Positions 57,010 through 64,000 of a DNA stretch of 64,000 nt are shown here, one piece after another. The stretch lies in contig NZ_BMEB01000001.1 of NCBI RefSeq assembly GCF_014636275.1, forward strand, positions 186,001-250,000. Direction: 5' to 3'. This DNA is from Cellulomonas carbonis. Lineage in GTDB: Bacteria > Actinomycetota > Actinomycetes > Actinomycetales > Cellulomonadaceae. The position numbers and the translations under genes were made by a program. Under the pieces are notes generated by a model, which did no database searches, was not told the DNA's origin, and worked only from the letters and a program-made list of their open reading frames with translations. Within the stretch, counting starts at the first letter, position 1; every line of letters starts with the position of its first letter.

Positions 57010-57957
57010 ATGTACGCGATCGGTGTGGACATCGGCGGGACGAAGATCGCCGCGGGCGTGGTCGACGAGGAGGGGACCATCCTCGCGCGGGCCAAGCGGC
57101 GTACCGAGGCCCTCGACGCGTCGGAGATCGACCGTGCGGTCGCGGACCTGTACCTCGAGCTCTCCGCCGAGCACCCCGTCGGCGCGCTCGGCGTCGCCGC
57201 TGCGGGTTTCATCAGCTCCGACCGCAGGACCGCCCTCTTCGCGCCCAACGTCGCGTGGCGCGACTACCCGCTGCGGGACCGCGTCGCGGAGCTCATCGGC
57301 GACCCGACGCTCCCCGTCGTCGTCGAGAACGACGCGAACGCCGCCGGCTGGGCGGAGTTCCGGTTCGGCGCCGGCCGTGACGTCGAGGACATGCTCCTCC
57401 TCACGGTCGGCACGGGTCTCGGTGGCGCGCTCGTCGTCGACGGGCGCCTCGTGCGCGGTGCCTGGGGGGTCGCGGCCGAGGTCGGGCACATGCGGGTCGT
57501 CCCCGAGGGGCACCTGTGCGGCTGCGGCCTGCGGGGGTGCTGGGAGCAGTACGCGTCCGGCTCGGCGCTCGTCCGCGAGGCCCGTGCCGTCGCGTCGACG
57601 CAGCCAGACCGGGCGGCGCGCCTCCTCGAGCTCGCGGGCGGGAAGGCGGCCCGCGTCGACGGTCCCTCGGTCACGCAGGCGGCACGCGAGGGCGACGCGC
57701 TCGCCGGTGCGCTCCTGGCCGACCTCGGTCGCTGGGTCGGGGCCGGCTCCGCGAGCGTCGCGGCGCTCCTGGACCCGGCGCTCGTCGTCCTCGGCGGGGG
57801 CGTCGCCGACGCGGGCCCGCTCCTGCTCGAGCCAGCGCGCGAGGCGTTCCTCGCGAACCTCTCGGGCCGCGGCTACCGGCCGGAGGCGCGGCTCGAGCTC
57901 GCGTCGATGGGCAACGACGCCGGCATCGTGGGCGCGGCCGACCTGGCCCGCATCTGA
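57010..57957 (+). CDS. ROK-family glucokinase
   Basis: 315 aa. The ATP site GVDIGGTKIAAGVV, the sugar site ENDANAAGWAE, the glycine loop TVGTGLGGALV, the Zn motif CGCGLRGCWEQYASG and the ROK signature GHMRV are intact, so it is a sugar kinase rather than a repressor (no HTH). AAGGAC precedes the ATG at 57010 and TAGCCT (56959-56964) is a possible -10. It probably feeds glucose-6-phosphate towards the PPi-PFK encoded downstream. Confidence 0.94.
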   Translation: MYAIGVDIGGTKIAAGVVDEEGTILARAKRRTEALDASEIDRAVADLYLELSAEHPVGALGVAAAGFISSDRRTALFAPNVAWRDYPLRDRVAELIGDPTLPVVVENDANAAGWAEFRFGAGRDVEDMLLLTVGTGLGGALVVDGRLVRGAWGVAAEVGHMRVVPEGHLCGCGLRGCWEQYASGSALVREARAVASTQPDRAARLLELAGGKAARVDGPSVTQAAREGDALAGALLADLGRWVGAGSASVAALLDPALVVLGGGVADAGPLLLEPAREAFLANLSGRGYRPEARLELASMGNDAGIVGAADLARI

Positions 57958-57977
57958 GGTCCGCGGCGGTCCCGGCG

Positions 57978-58394
57978 TCAGACGACGGCGCCGGGGCCGT
58001 CGTCGTCCCGGCGGTCCGGCATCCGCCACAGCAGGAGCGCGACCGCCGCGACGAACCCTGCCGCCGCCACCTGCAGGACGACCCGCGGCAGGTCGTGCCA
58101 CGCGACGAGGGCCAGCAGGAACAGCGCGGGCACCGCGACCACGACGGCCCACGCCATGGTGAGCAGCGGGTCGCCGCCGAGCACCGGACCGGGGTCGGGC
58201 GGCTCGAAGTGCTCCTCCTGCTCCTCGACCGCCGGGTCCGGCGTCCACGTGCGGGGGTCGCCGCCACCGCGCAGGTCGGCGACGATCTCCTCCCAGCGGC
58301 GGTCGACGTCGTCGGGGTCCGGGCCCGTACCCTGCTCGTCGTCCCGGGGCGCGACGGCGTCGGGCTCGTCGGCGTCGTCCGGGCGTGCGGCCAT
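57978..58394 (-). CDS. Small membrane protein with acidic N-terminus
   Basis: 138 aa. Residues 1-75 are strongly acidic and Pro-rich with RRWEEIVADLRG in the middle; two membrane helices follow (about residues 80-100 and 105-125). It resembles short actinobacterial proteins of no known function. TAGAGT (58402-58407, minus) lies 7 nt before the ATG, a leaderless start. It is divergent from the acyltransferase gene. Confidence 0.78.
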   Translation of the reverse strand: MAARPDDADEPDAVAPRDDEQGTGPDPDDVDRRWEEIVADLRGGGDPRTWTPDPAVEEQEEHFEPPDPGPVLGGDPLLTMAWAVVVAVPALFLLALVAWHDLPRVVLQVAAAGFVAAVALLLWRMPDRRDDDGPGAVV

Positions 58395-58463
58395 GCAGAG
58401 CACTCTAGAGTCGGGAACGCGCTGCGCGAGATCGCGCGGTCTGCGCAGCGGGAGGGTGGGGCG

Positions 58464-59258
58464 TTGTTCTACTGGTTGATGAAGCGGGTCGTGGCCGGAC
58501 CGCTCCTGCGCGGCATGTTCCGGCCGTGGGTCCGCGGCGCCGAGAACGTCCCGGCGACCGGCGGTGCCATCCTCGCGAGCAACCACCTCGCGGTCATCGA
58601 CTCGTTCGTGCTCCCGCTCGTCCTGTCGCGCAAGATCCGGTTCATCGGCAAGGCGGAGTACTTCACGGGCACCGGGGTCAAGGGGCGCCTCAAGGCAGGG
58701 TTCTTCCGCGGCGTCGGCACGATCCCCGTGGACCGCGGCGGCGGCAAGGCGAGCGAGGCGGCCCTGCGCACCGGCCTGGAGGTGCTGCGCTCGGGCAACC
58801 TGTTCGGCATCTACCCCGAGGGCACGCGCAGCCCCGACGGCCGCCTGTACCGCGGGAAGACCGGGGTGGCGCGTCTCGCGCTGGAGTCGGGCGTGCCCGT
58901 GGTCCCGGTCGCGATGATCGGCACGGACGTCGCGCAGCCGATCGGGACCGTCATCCCCAAGCCGGTGCGCATCGGCGTCGTGATCGGCGAGCCGCTCGAC
59001 TTCAGCCGGTACAAGGGCATGGAGAACGACCGGTTCATCCTCCGGTCGGTCACGGACGAGATCATGTACGCGCTCATGAGCCTGTCCGGCCAGGAGTACG
59101 TCGACATCTACGCCGCGACCGCGAAGGCACGCATCGCCGCGGGCCACTCGCCCGACGAGGCCCCGGCGCCCTCGACGGCGGCCCCCGGCGGACGGCCCGC
59201 GCCCGACGTCCAGGTTCCGGTCCCGCCCGAGGGCGACGACCAGCCGTCAGTAGGATGA
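58464..59258 (+). CDS. 1-acyl-glycerol-3-phosphate acyltransferase family protein
   Basis: 264 aa. The acyltransferase motifs NHLAVID (HX4D), the GTIPVDRG block and FGIYPEGTRS are all present. It should acylate lysophospholipids at the membrane. The TTG at 58464 is preferred over ATG 58479 because GGAGGGTG (58451-58458) is spaced for it and family members begin FYW. It starts a same-strand run with pfp and aroG, 106 nt before pfp. Rv2182c holds the like position. Confidence 0.92.
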   Translation: MFYWLMKRVVAGPLLRGMFRPWVRGAENVPATGGAILASNHLAVIDSFVLPLVLSRKIRFIGKAEYFTGTGVKGRLKAGFFRGVGTIPVDRGGGKASEAALRTGLEVLRSGNLFGIYPEGTRSPDGRLYRGKTGVARLALESGVPVVPVAMIGTDVAQPIGTVIPKPVRIGVVIGEPLDFSRYKGMENDRFILRSVTDEIMYALMSLSGQEYVDIYAATAKARIAAGHSPDEAPAPSTAAPGGRPAPDVQVPVPPEGDDQPSVG

Positions 59259-59364
59259 CCGCGGGTCGCGCGAGCGGCCCCAGGGACCTACGACCCGGTG
59301 CCGGGTCGGCACCCGTGCCCCATGCTGCGGGGCGTTCGTCAGACCTCCAACGGAAGGTGTTCCC

Positions 59365-60585
59365 ATGTCGGTTCGTCGCGTCGCCCTGCTGACCGCCGGA
59401 GGCTTCGCCCCCTGCCTCTCGTCCGCCGTGGGTGGCCTGATCGAGCGCTACACGGAGATCGCGCCCGACGTGGAGATCATCGCCTATCAGCACGGCTACC
59501 ACGGCCTGCTCCGCGGCGACAAGATCGTGGTCGACGCCGAGGCGCGTGCGAAGGCCGGCGTGCTGCACCGCTTCGGCGGGAGCCCGATCGGCAACTCGCG
59601 CGTCAAGCTGACGAACGCGAAGGACTGCGTCAAGCGCGGGCTGGTCCAGGAGGGTCAGGACCCGCTGCACGTCGCGGCGGAGCAGCTCAAGGCCGACGGG
59701 GTCGACGTCCTGCACACCATCGGCGGCGACGACACGAACACGACGGCGGCAGACCTCGCGGCGTTCCTGCACGAGAACGACTACGAGCTGACCGTCGTGG
59801 GCCTGCCGAAGACGATCGACAACGACGTCGTGCCGATCAAGCAGTCGCTCGGTGCGTGGACCGCCGCCGAGGAGGCGGCCGGCTTCGCCGCCAACGTCAT
59901 CGGCGAGCACCGTTCGGGCCCGCGCATGCTCATCGTCCACGAGGTCATGGGTCGGCACTGCGGCTGGCTGACCGCCGCCGCCGCGGCCGAGTACCGCCGG
60001 TGGCTCGACCGTCAGGAGTGGGTGCCGAGCCTCGGGCTGTCGCGCGAGCGCTGGGACGTGCACGCCGTCTTCCTGCCCGAGCTGGCGCTCGACATCGACG
60101 CCGAGGCCGCGCGTCTGCGCTCGATCATGGACTCCCAGGGCAACGTCAACATCTTCCTGTCCGAGGGTGCGGGGATGCACGAGATCGTCGCGCAGCTCGA
60201 GGCCGCGGGGGAGACCGTGGAGCGCGACCCGTTCGGTCACGTCAAGCTGGACACGATCAACCCCGGTCAGTGGTTCGCGAAGCAGTTCGCGGAGAAGCTC
60301 GGCGCCGAGAAGGTCATGGTCCAGAAGTCCGGGTACTACTCGCGCGCCGCGGCGGCGAACGCCGAGGACCTCCGCCTCATCAAGTCGATGACCGACCTCG
60401 CGGTCGAGTGCGCGCTGCGCGGCGAGTCGGGCGTGATCGGCCACGACGAGGAGGACGGCGACCGCCTCAAGGCGATCGCGTTCCCGCGCATCGCGGGCGG
60501 CAAGGCGTTCGACGTGTCGCAGCCGTGGTTCGGCGCGCTCCTGGAGTCGATCGGGCAGCCGCTCGTCCCGGCGGCGTCGTCGTGA
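59365..60585 (+). CDS. pfp: Pyrophosphate-dependent 6-phosphofructokinase
   Basis: 406 aa. It interconverts fructose-6-phosphate and fructose-1,6-bisphosphate using PPi. GGDDTNT replaces the GGDGS of ATP enzymes and PKTIDNDV replaces PGTIDND, the two changes that mark PPi use. GGAAGG (59350-59355) supports the ATG at 59365. Its stop overlaps the DAHP synthase start, so glycolytic and aromatic steps are translationally linked. Confidence 0.95.
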   Translation: MSVRRVALLTAGGFAPCLSSAVGGLIERYTEIAPDVEIIAYQHGYHGLLRGDKIVVDAEARAKAGVLHRFGGSPIGNSRVKLTNAKDCVKRGLVQEGQDPLHVAAEQLKADGVDVLHTIGGDDTNTTAADLAAFLHENDYELTVVGLPKTIDNDVVPIKQSLGAWTAAEEAAGFAANVIGEHRSGPRMLIVHEVMGRHCGWLTAAAAAEYRRWLDRQEWVPSLGLSRERWDVHAVFLPELALDIDAEAARLRSIMDSQGNVNIFLSEGAGMHEIVAQLEAAGETVERDPFGHVKLDTINPGQWFAKQFAEKLGAEKVMVQKSGYYSRAAAANAEDLRLIKSMTDLAVECALRGESGVIGHDEEDGDRLKAIAFPRIAGGKAFDVSQPWFGALLESIGQPLVPAASS

Positions 60586-61934
60586 GCGTCGAGGCCGACC
60601 CGAAGGTCCTCGCGGGGCTCGACGCCTGGCGGGACCTGCCGAGCCGGCAGCAGCCCACCTGGCCCGACCCCGTGGCTCTCGAGCGGGCCACGACGGACCT
60701 CGCGGCGCTGCCCCCGCTGGTCTTCGCCGGTGAGGCGGACGTCCTGACCGCACACCTCGCGGCGGCCGGGAGGGGCGAGGCGTTCCTCCTCCAGGGCGGC
60801 GACTGCGCGGAGACCTTCGCCGAGGCGACGGCTGACAACATCCGGAACAAGATCAAGACGATCCTCCAGATGGCCGTCGTCCTCACCTACGGCGGCAGTC
60901 TCCCGGTCGTGAAGATGGGGCGGATGGCGGGGCAGTACGCCAAGCCGCGGTCGAGCGACGACGAGACGCGCGACGGCGTCACGCTCCCCGCGTACCGCGG
61001 CGACGCGGTCAACGCGCACGACTTCACGCCCGAGGCGCGCGAGCCGGATCCCGGCCGCCTGGTCGAGGCCTACAACCGAGCGGCCGCGACGCTCAACCTG
61101 ATCCGCGCGTTCACCACCGGGGGTTTCGCCGACCTCCGGCGCGTGCACGAGTGGAACCGCGGGTTCACCGCCAACCCGGCGTACGCCCGGTACGAGGAGG
61201 TCGCGGCGGAGATCGACCGCGCGATGCGGTTCATGGCCGCGTGCGGGGCCGACTTCGACGCGCTGCGCACGGTCGAGTTCTTCGCCAGCCACGAGGCGCT
61301 GCTGCTCGACTACGAGCGCAGCCTCACGCGGATCGACTCACGCACGGGGACGCCGTACGACTGCTCGGCGCACTTCCTGTGGATCGGCGAGCGGACGCGT
61401 CAGCTCGACGGCGCCCACGTCGACTTCCTGTCGCGCGTGCGGAACCCGATCGGCGTCAAGCTCGGTCCGACGACGAGCGCCGACGACGCCCTCGCGCTCA
61501 TGGACCGGCTCAACCCGTCCGACGTCCCCGGCCGGCTCACCTTCATCACGCGCATGGGAGCGGGGCGAATCCGGGACGCCCTCCCTCCGCTGCTCGAGAA
61601 GGTCACCGCGTCGGGGCGGCCCGTGACCTGGGTCTGCGACCCCATGCACGGCAACACGATCACCGCGTCGAGCGGGTTCAAGACGCGCCGGTTCGACGAC
61701 GTCCTGGACGAGGTGCGCGGGTTCTTCGAGTCGCACCGCGCGGTCGGTTCGGTGCCCGGTGGGCTCCACGTCGAGCTGACCGGTGACGACGTCACCGAGG
61801 TGCTGGGCGGGAGCGAGGCGATCGATGACGAGGGGCTCGCCCGCCGTTACGAGACGCTCGTCGACCCGCGCCTGAACCACCAGCAGTCGCTCGAGCTCGC
61901 GTTCCTCGTGGCGGAGATGATCCGCGGCAGCTGA
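60582..61934 (+). CDS. aroG: DAHP synthase, class II
   Basis: 450 aa. First step of the shikimate pathway, condensing PEP with erythrose-4-phosphate. FLLQGGDCAETF with the metal Cys, KMGRMAGQYAKPRS, VEFFASHEALLLDYE and CDPMHGNT are class II signatures. The GTG overlaps the pfp stop (GTGA). Class II enzymes of this group are often feedback-regulated and can activate chorismate mutase. A kinase gene converges downstream, as aroG and pknL are close in M. tuberculosis. Confidence 0.97.
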   Translation: MSVEADPKVLAGLDAWRDLPSRQQPTWPDPVALERATTDLAALPPLVFAGEADVLTAHLAAAGRGEAFLLQGGDCAETFAEATADNIRNKIKTILQMAVVLTYGGSLPVVKMGRMAGQYAKPRSSDDETRDGVTLPAYRGDAVNAHDFTPEAREPDPGRLVEAYNRAAATLNLIRAFTTGGFADLRRVHEWNRGFTANPAYARYEEVAAEIDRAMRFMAACGADFDALRTVEFFASHEALLLDYERSLTRIDSRTGTPYDCSAHFLWIGERTRQLDGAHVDFLSRVRNPIGVKLGPTTSADDALALMDRLNPSDVPGRLTFITRMGAGRIRDALPPLLEKVTASGRPVTWVCDPMHGNTITASSGFKTRRFDDVLDEVRGFFESHRAVGSVPGGLHVELTGDDVTEVLGGSEAIDDEGLARRYETLVDPRLNHQQSLELAFLVAEMIRGS

Positions 61935-61952
61935 ACGGCAGCCCGCCTGACG

Positions 61953-61982
61953 GGGCGGCACCCTCTCGGGAGGGTGCCGCCC
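61953..61982. terminator. Perfect 13-bp hairpin after aroG
   Basis: Arms 61953-61965 and 61970-61982 pair fully around TCGG. Confidence 0.85.
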
Positions 61983-62031
61983 GAGTCGTGCCGGAACCCG
62001 TCTGACGTCTCCCCGCGCACCGGGTGGTGGG

Positions 62032-62066
62032 CCGCGGCGAGGACGACGGCCCGCGGCGAGGACGAC
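62032..62066 (+). repeat. Two 16-bp direct repeats
   Basis: CCGCGGCGAGGACGAC occurs at 62032-62047 and 62051-62066, period 19, in the gap between aroG and the kinase gene. Confidence 0.9.
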
Positions 62067-62107
62067 TGACCGCGAGCGGACTCCCCCGAGCGGGTCGGAC
62101 GGCCAGG

Positions 62108-64000
62108 TCAGACGACGGCGAGCGTGACCGTCGAACCCTTGGGGATCGCGGAGCCGGGCGTCACGTCCTGCGTGCGCACGGTCCCGAAGAACCCGCCGAG
62201 GACGTCTTCGCGGACCACCACCAGACCGAGCTGCTCGAGCTGCTGGCGAGCCTCGCCGAACTGCTTGCCGACGACGTCGGGGACCTCGACGAGTGGTGGG
62301 CCCTGCGACACGGTGACGGTCACCGTGTCGCCACGGAAGCCCTCCGTCCCGGGGGCGGGTGCCTGCGCCATGACGGTGCCCTTCGGGTACTGCTCGCTGA
62401 AGTCCTGCTGCTCCGCCACCACCAGCCCGTCCGCCTCGAGCTGCGCGCGCGCGTCGGCGAGGGGGACGCCGACCACGGAGATCACCGTGACGGGGGCCGG
62501 CCCGTCGGACACGGTCAGGGCCACCTCCGTGCCGACGGGCAGCGACGCGCCGGGTTCGGCGGACGCGCTCAGGACGGCACCCGCGGGCACCGTGTCGTCG
62601 TACGCGGACTCCGGTTCGGGGACGACGAACCCCGCCTCCTCGAGGGCGGCGGTCGCATCCGCGACGGGCGTGCCGACCAGGTCGGCCGGCACCACGCGGA
62701 GGTCGGGGCCCTTGCTGACGACCAGCTCCACCGTCCCGTCCCGGTGGACCCGCTCACCCGCAGCGGGGTCGGAGTCGACGACGAGCCCCTCGGCGACGAC
62801 CGGGTCGAACGCCTCAACGGCCGTCGATCCGATGCCGAGCTCGTCGAGCGCCGCCTCCGCCTCGGCCTGCGTGGTGCCGGCGAGCCCGGAGGGGACGGTC
62901 GTCCACGCCCCGGGACCGCTCGTCCAGTACCAGACGAGCCCGATCCCGGTCAGGGCACCGATCGCGACGACCGCGAGGACCGCCGTGACCCGGCGCCGCC
63001 ACCTGCGCACGTCGTCGGCCGGCTCGGCCCCCTCGGTGCGGTCGTCCCGACCGTCGTCGACGAGGTCGACGGCACCCACGGGCAGCGCGACGGTCCGACC
63101 GCGCTCCGAGCGCTCGCGTGCGACCCCGGTGAGCGCGGCGGTCGCGTCCGAGTCACCGGCGGCGTCGGGCGTCTCGGCCGCGTCCTCGGACGGCGTGACG
63201 TCGGCGCGCCGTGCCAGCGTGCCGTCGTCGAGCGCCGCGCGGGTGCGGCGGAGCATCGTGAGCGCCGCGCCGGCCTCGGCCGGACGCTCGTCCGGGTCGC
63301 GTGCCGCGAGAGCCTGGACCAGCTCGTCGAGCTCGACAGGGAGCCACGGCACGACGTCGGACGGGCCGGGGACGTCGTCGTTCACGTGCTGGTAGGCGAC
63401 CTGGATCGGGGTGGCGCCGGTGAACGGCTGGCGCCCGGTCAGCATCTCGTACAGCAGGATGCCGACCGCGTAGACGTCGGTGCGCGCGTCGCTCGCACCC
63501 TGCGTGACGAGCTCGGGCGCGAGGTAGGCGACGGTGCCGAGCACGGTACCCGTAGCCGTCGCACTGGCCTCGGTCACCGCCCGGGCGAGGCCGAAGTCGG
63601 CGACCTTGACGCGCCCGTCGTCGGGCACGAGCACGTTCTCGGGCTTGATGTCACGGTGGACCAGGTGCGCGCGGTGCGCGACGGCCAGCGCGTCGAGCAC
63701 CGACTCCGTCACGCGCAGGGCCTCGCCGACGGTGAGCGAGCCCTCGGTCGTCAGCCGGCGCCGCAAGGTCGGGCCGTCGACGTACTCCATCGTGAGGTAG
63801 CTGGTCTCGCCGTCGACGCCCTGGTCGTAGACGCCGACGAGCCCGGGGTGCGTCAGCCGGGCCGCGGCCCGGGCCTCGCGGCGGAACCGCGCGACGAAGT
63901 CCGACCCGCTGGCGCCGTCGGCCAGGTGCGGGTGCATGACCTTGAGCGCGACCTCGCGGTCCAGGCGGCGGTCGGTCGCGAGGTAGACCGTCGCCATGCC
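62108..64000 (-). CDS. PASTA-domain Ser/Thr protein kinase, 5' end cut by window edge
   Basis: About 630 aa visible. The first residues GMATVYLA are the end of the glycine-rich loop, so the true start lies beyond the edge. VALKVM gives the catalytic Lys, HRDIKPENVL and DFGLA the catalytic and metal loops, and APE the activation end. A membrane helix (about 335-355) leads to four PASTA repeats that bind peptidoglycan or lipid II. The kinase is intact by motif. PknB-like by PASTA number, pknL-like by position. Confidence 0.95.
   Translation of the reverse strand, partial: GMATVYLATDRRLDREVALKVMHPHLADGASGSDFVARFRREARAAARLTHPGLVGVYDQGVDGETSYLTMEYVDGPTLRRRLTTEGSLTVGEALRVTESVLDALAVAHRAHLVHRDIKPENVLVPDDGRVKVADFGLARAVTEASATATGTVLGTVAYLAPELVTQGASDARTDVYAVGILLYEMLTGRQPFTGATPIQVAYQHVNDDVPGPSDVVPWLPVELDELVQALAARDPDERPAEAGAALTMLRRTRAALDDGTLARRADVTPSEDAAETPDAAGDSDATAALTGVARERSERGRTVALPVGAVDLVDDGRDDRTEGAEPADDVRRWRRRVTAVLAVVAIGALTGIGLVWYWTSGPGAWTTVPSGLAGTTQAEAEAALDELGIGSTAVEAFDPVVAEGLVVDSDPAAGERVHRDGTVELVVSKGPDLRVVPADLVGTPVADATAALEEAGFVVPEPESAYDDTVPAGAVLSASAEPGASLPVGTEVALTVSDGPAPVTVISVVGVPLADARAQLEADGLVVAEQQDFSEQYPKGTVMAQAPAPGTEGFRGDTVTVTVSQGPPLVEVPDVVGKQFGEARQQLEQLGLVVVREDVLGGFFGTVRTQDVTPGSAIPKGSTVTLAVV

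Overview
The window is a very GC-rich actinobacterial chromosome segment, packed with genes on both strands. Many starts are GTG, and many genes begin 6-8 nt after a TANNNT-like hexamer with no ribosome binding site, which suggests leaderless mRNAs. Gene content (PPi-type phosphofructokinase next to class II DAHP synthase, bcc-aa3 respiratory genes, DUF4191/DUF3043 proteins, a NosD-like secreted protein) points to a Micrococcales member, most likely Cellulomonas or a close relative. I saw no tRNA, rRNA, CRISPR array, insertion sequence or phage gene.

Positions 1-10.7 kb form an anaerobic nitrate respiration block. It holds a truncated MoaB/Mog molybdopterin gene, a divergent winged-helix regulator with SufR-like cysteines, then narK-narG-narH-narJ-narI and an AhpD-fold protein. 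At 10.8-14.8 kb lie an S9 peptidase, a secreted beta-helix protein and a small membrane protein, which are accessory in character.

From about 14.9 kb to the right edge the window resembles, from memory of gene content and order, the Mycobacterium tuberculosis segment from glnA1 (Rv2220) to pknL (Rv2176): glnA, RDD protein, DUF4191, lipA, lipB, TIGR01777 epimerase, E2 acyltransferase, aminopeptidase, DUF3043, glycerate kinase, IscA/ErpA, ctaC/ctaD/ctaF, qcrB/A/C-ctaE, trpD, DnaQ-UvrC fusion, fadD15-like ligase, acyltransferase, aroG and a PASTA kinase. Insertions in this backbone include a MarR-MmpL-Gfo/Idh-kinase group (19.6-25 kb), a pyrD group (31.5-34.3 kb), and a thioesterase-DJ-1-nadA group (36.3-38.8 kb).

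Functionally the backbone joins nitrogen assimilation (glnA with a well-matched GlnR box), lipoate synthesis and use (lipB-lipA, lpdA-sucB), Fe-S biogenesis (ErpA), the cytochrome bcc-aa3 supercomplex split over two facing operons around a Mn superoxide dismutase, and central carbon to aromatic flow (glucokinase, PPi-PFK, DAHP synthase, trpD).

The observation most worth following is the cysteine-desulfurase-fold protein at 40697-41827. It keeps the substrate-cysteine loop but has Asp in place of the PLP-binding Lys and has lost other PLP contacts. Also notable are a kinase-like membrane protein lacking the beta-3 Lys, a 14-bp palindrome over the start of the MarR-linked MmpL gene, and the run of leaderless promoters.
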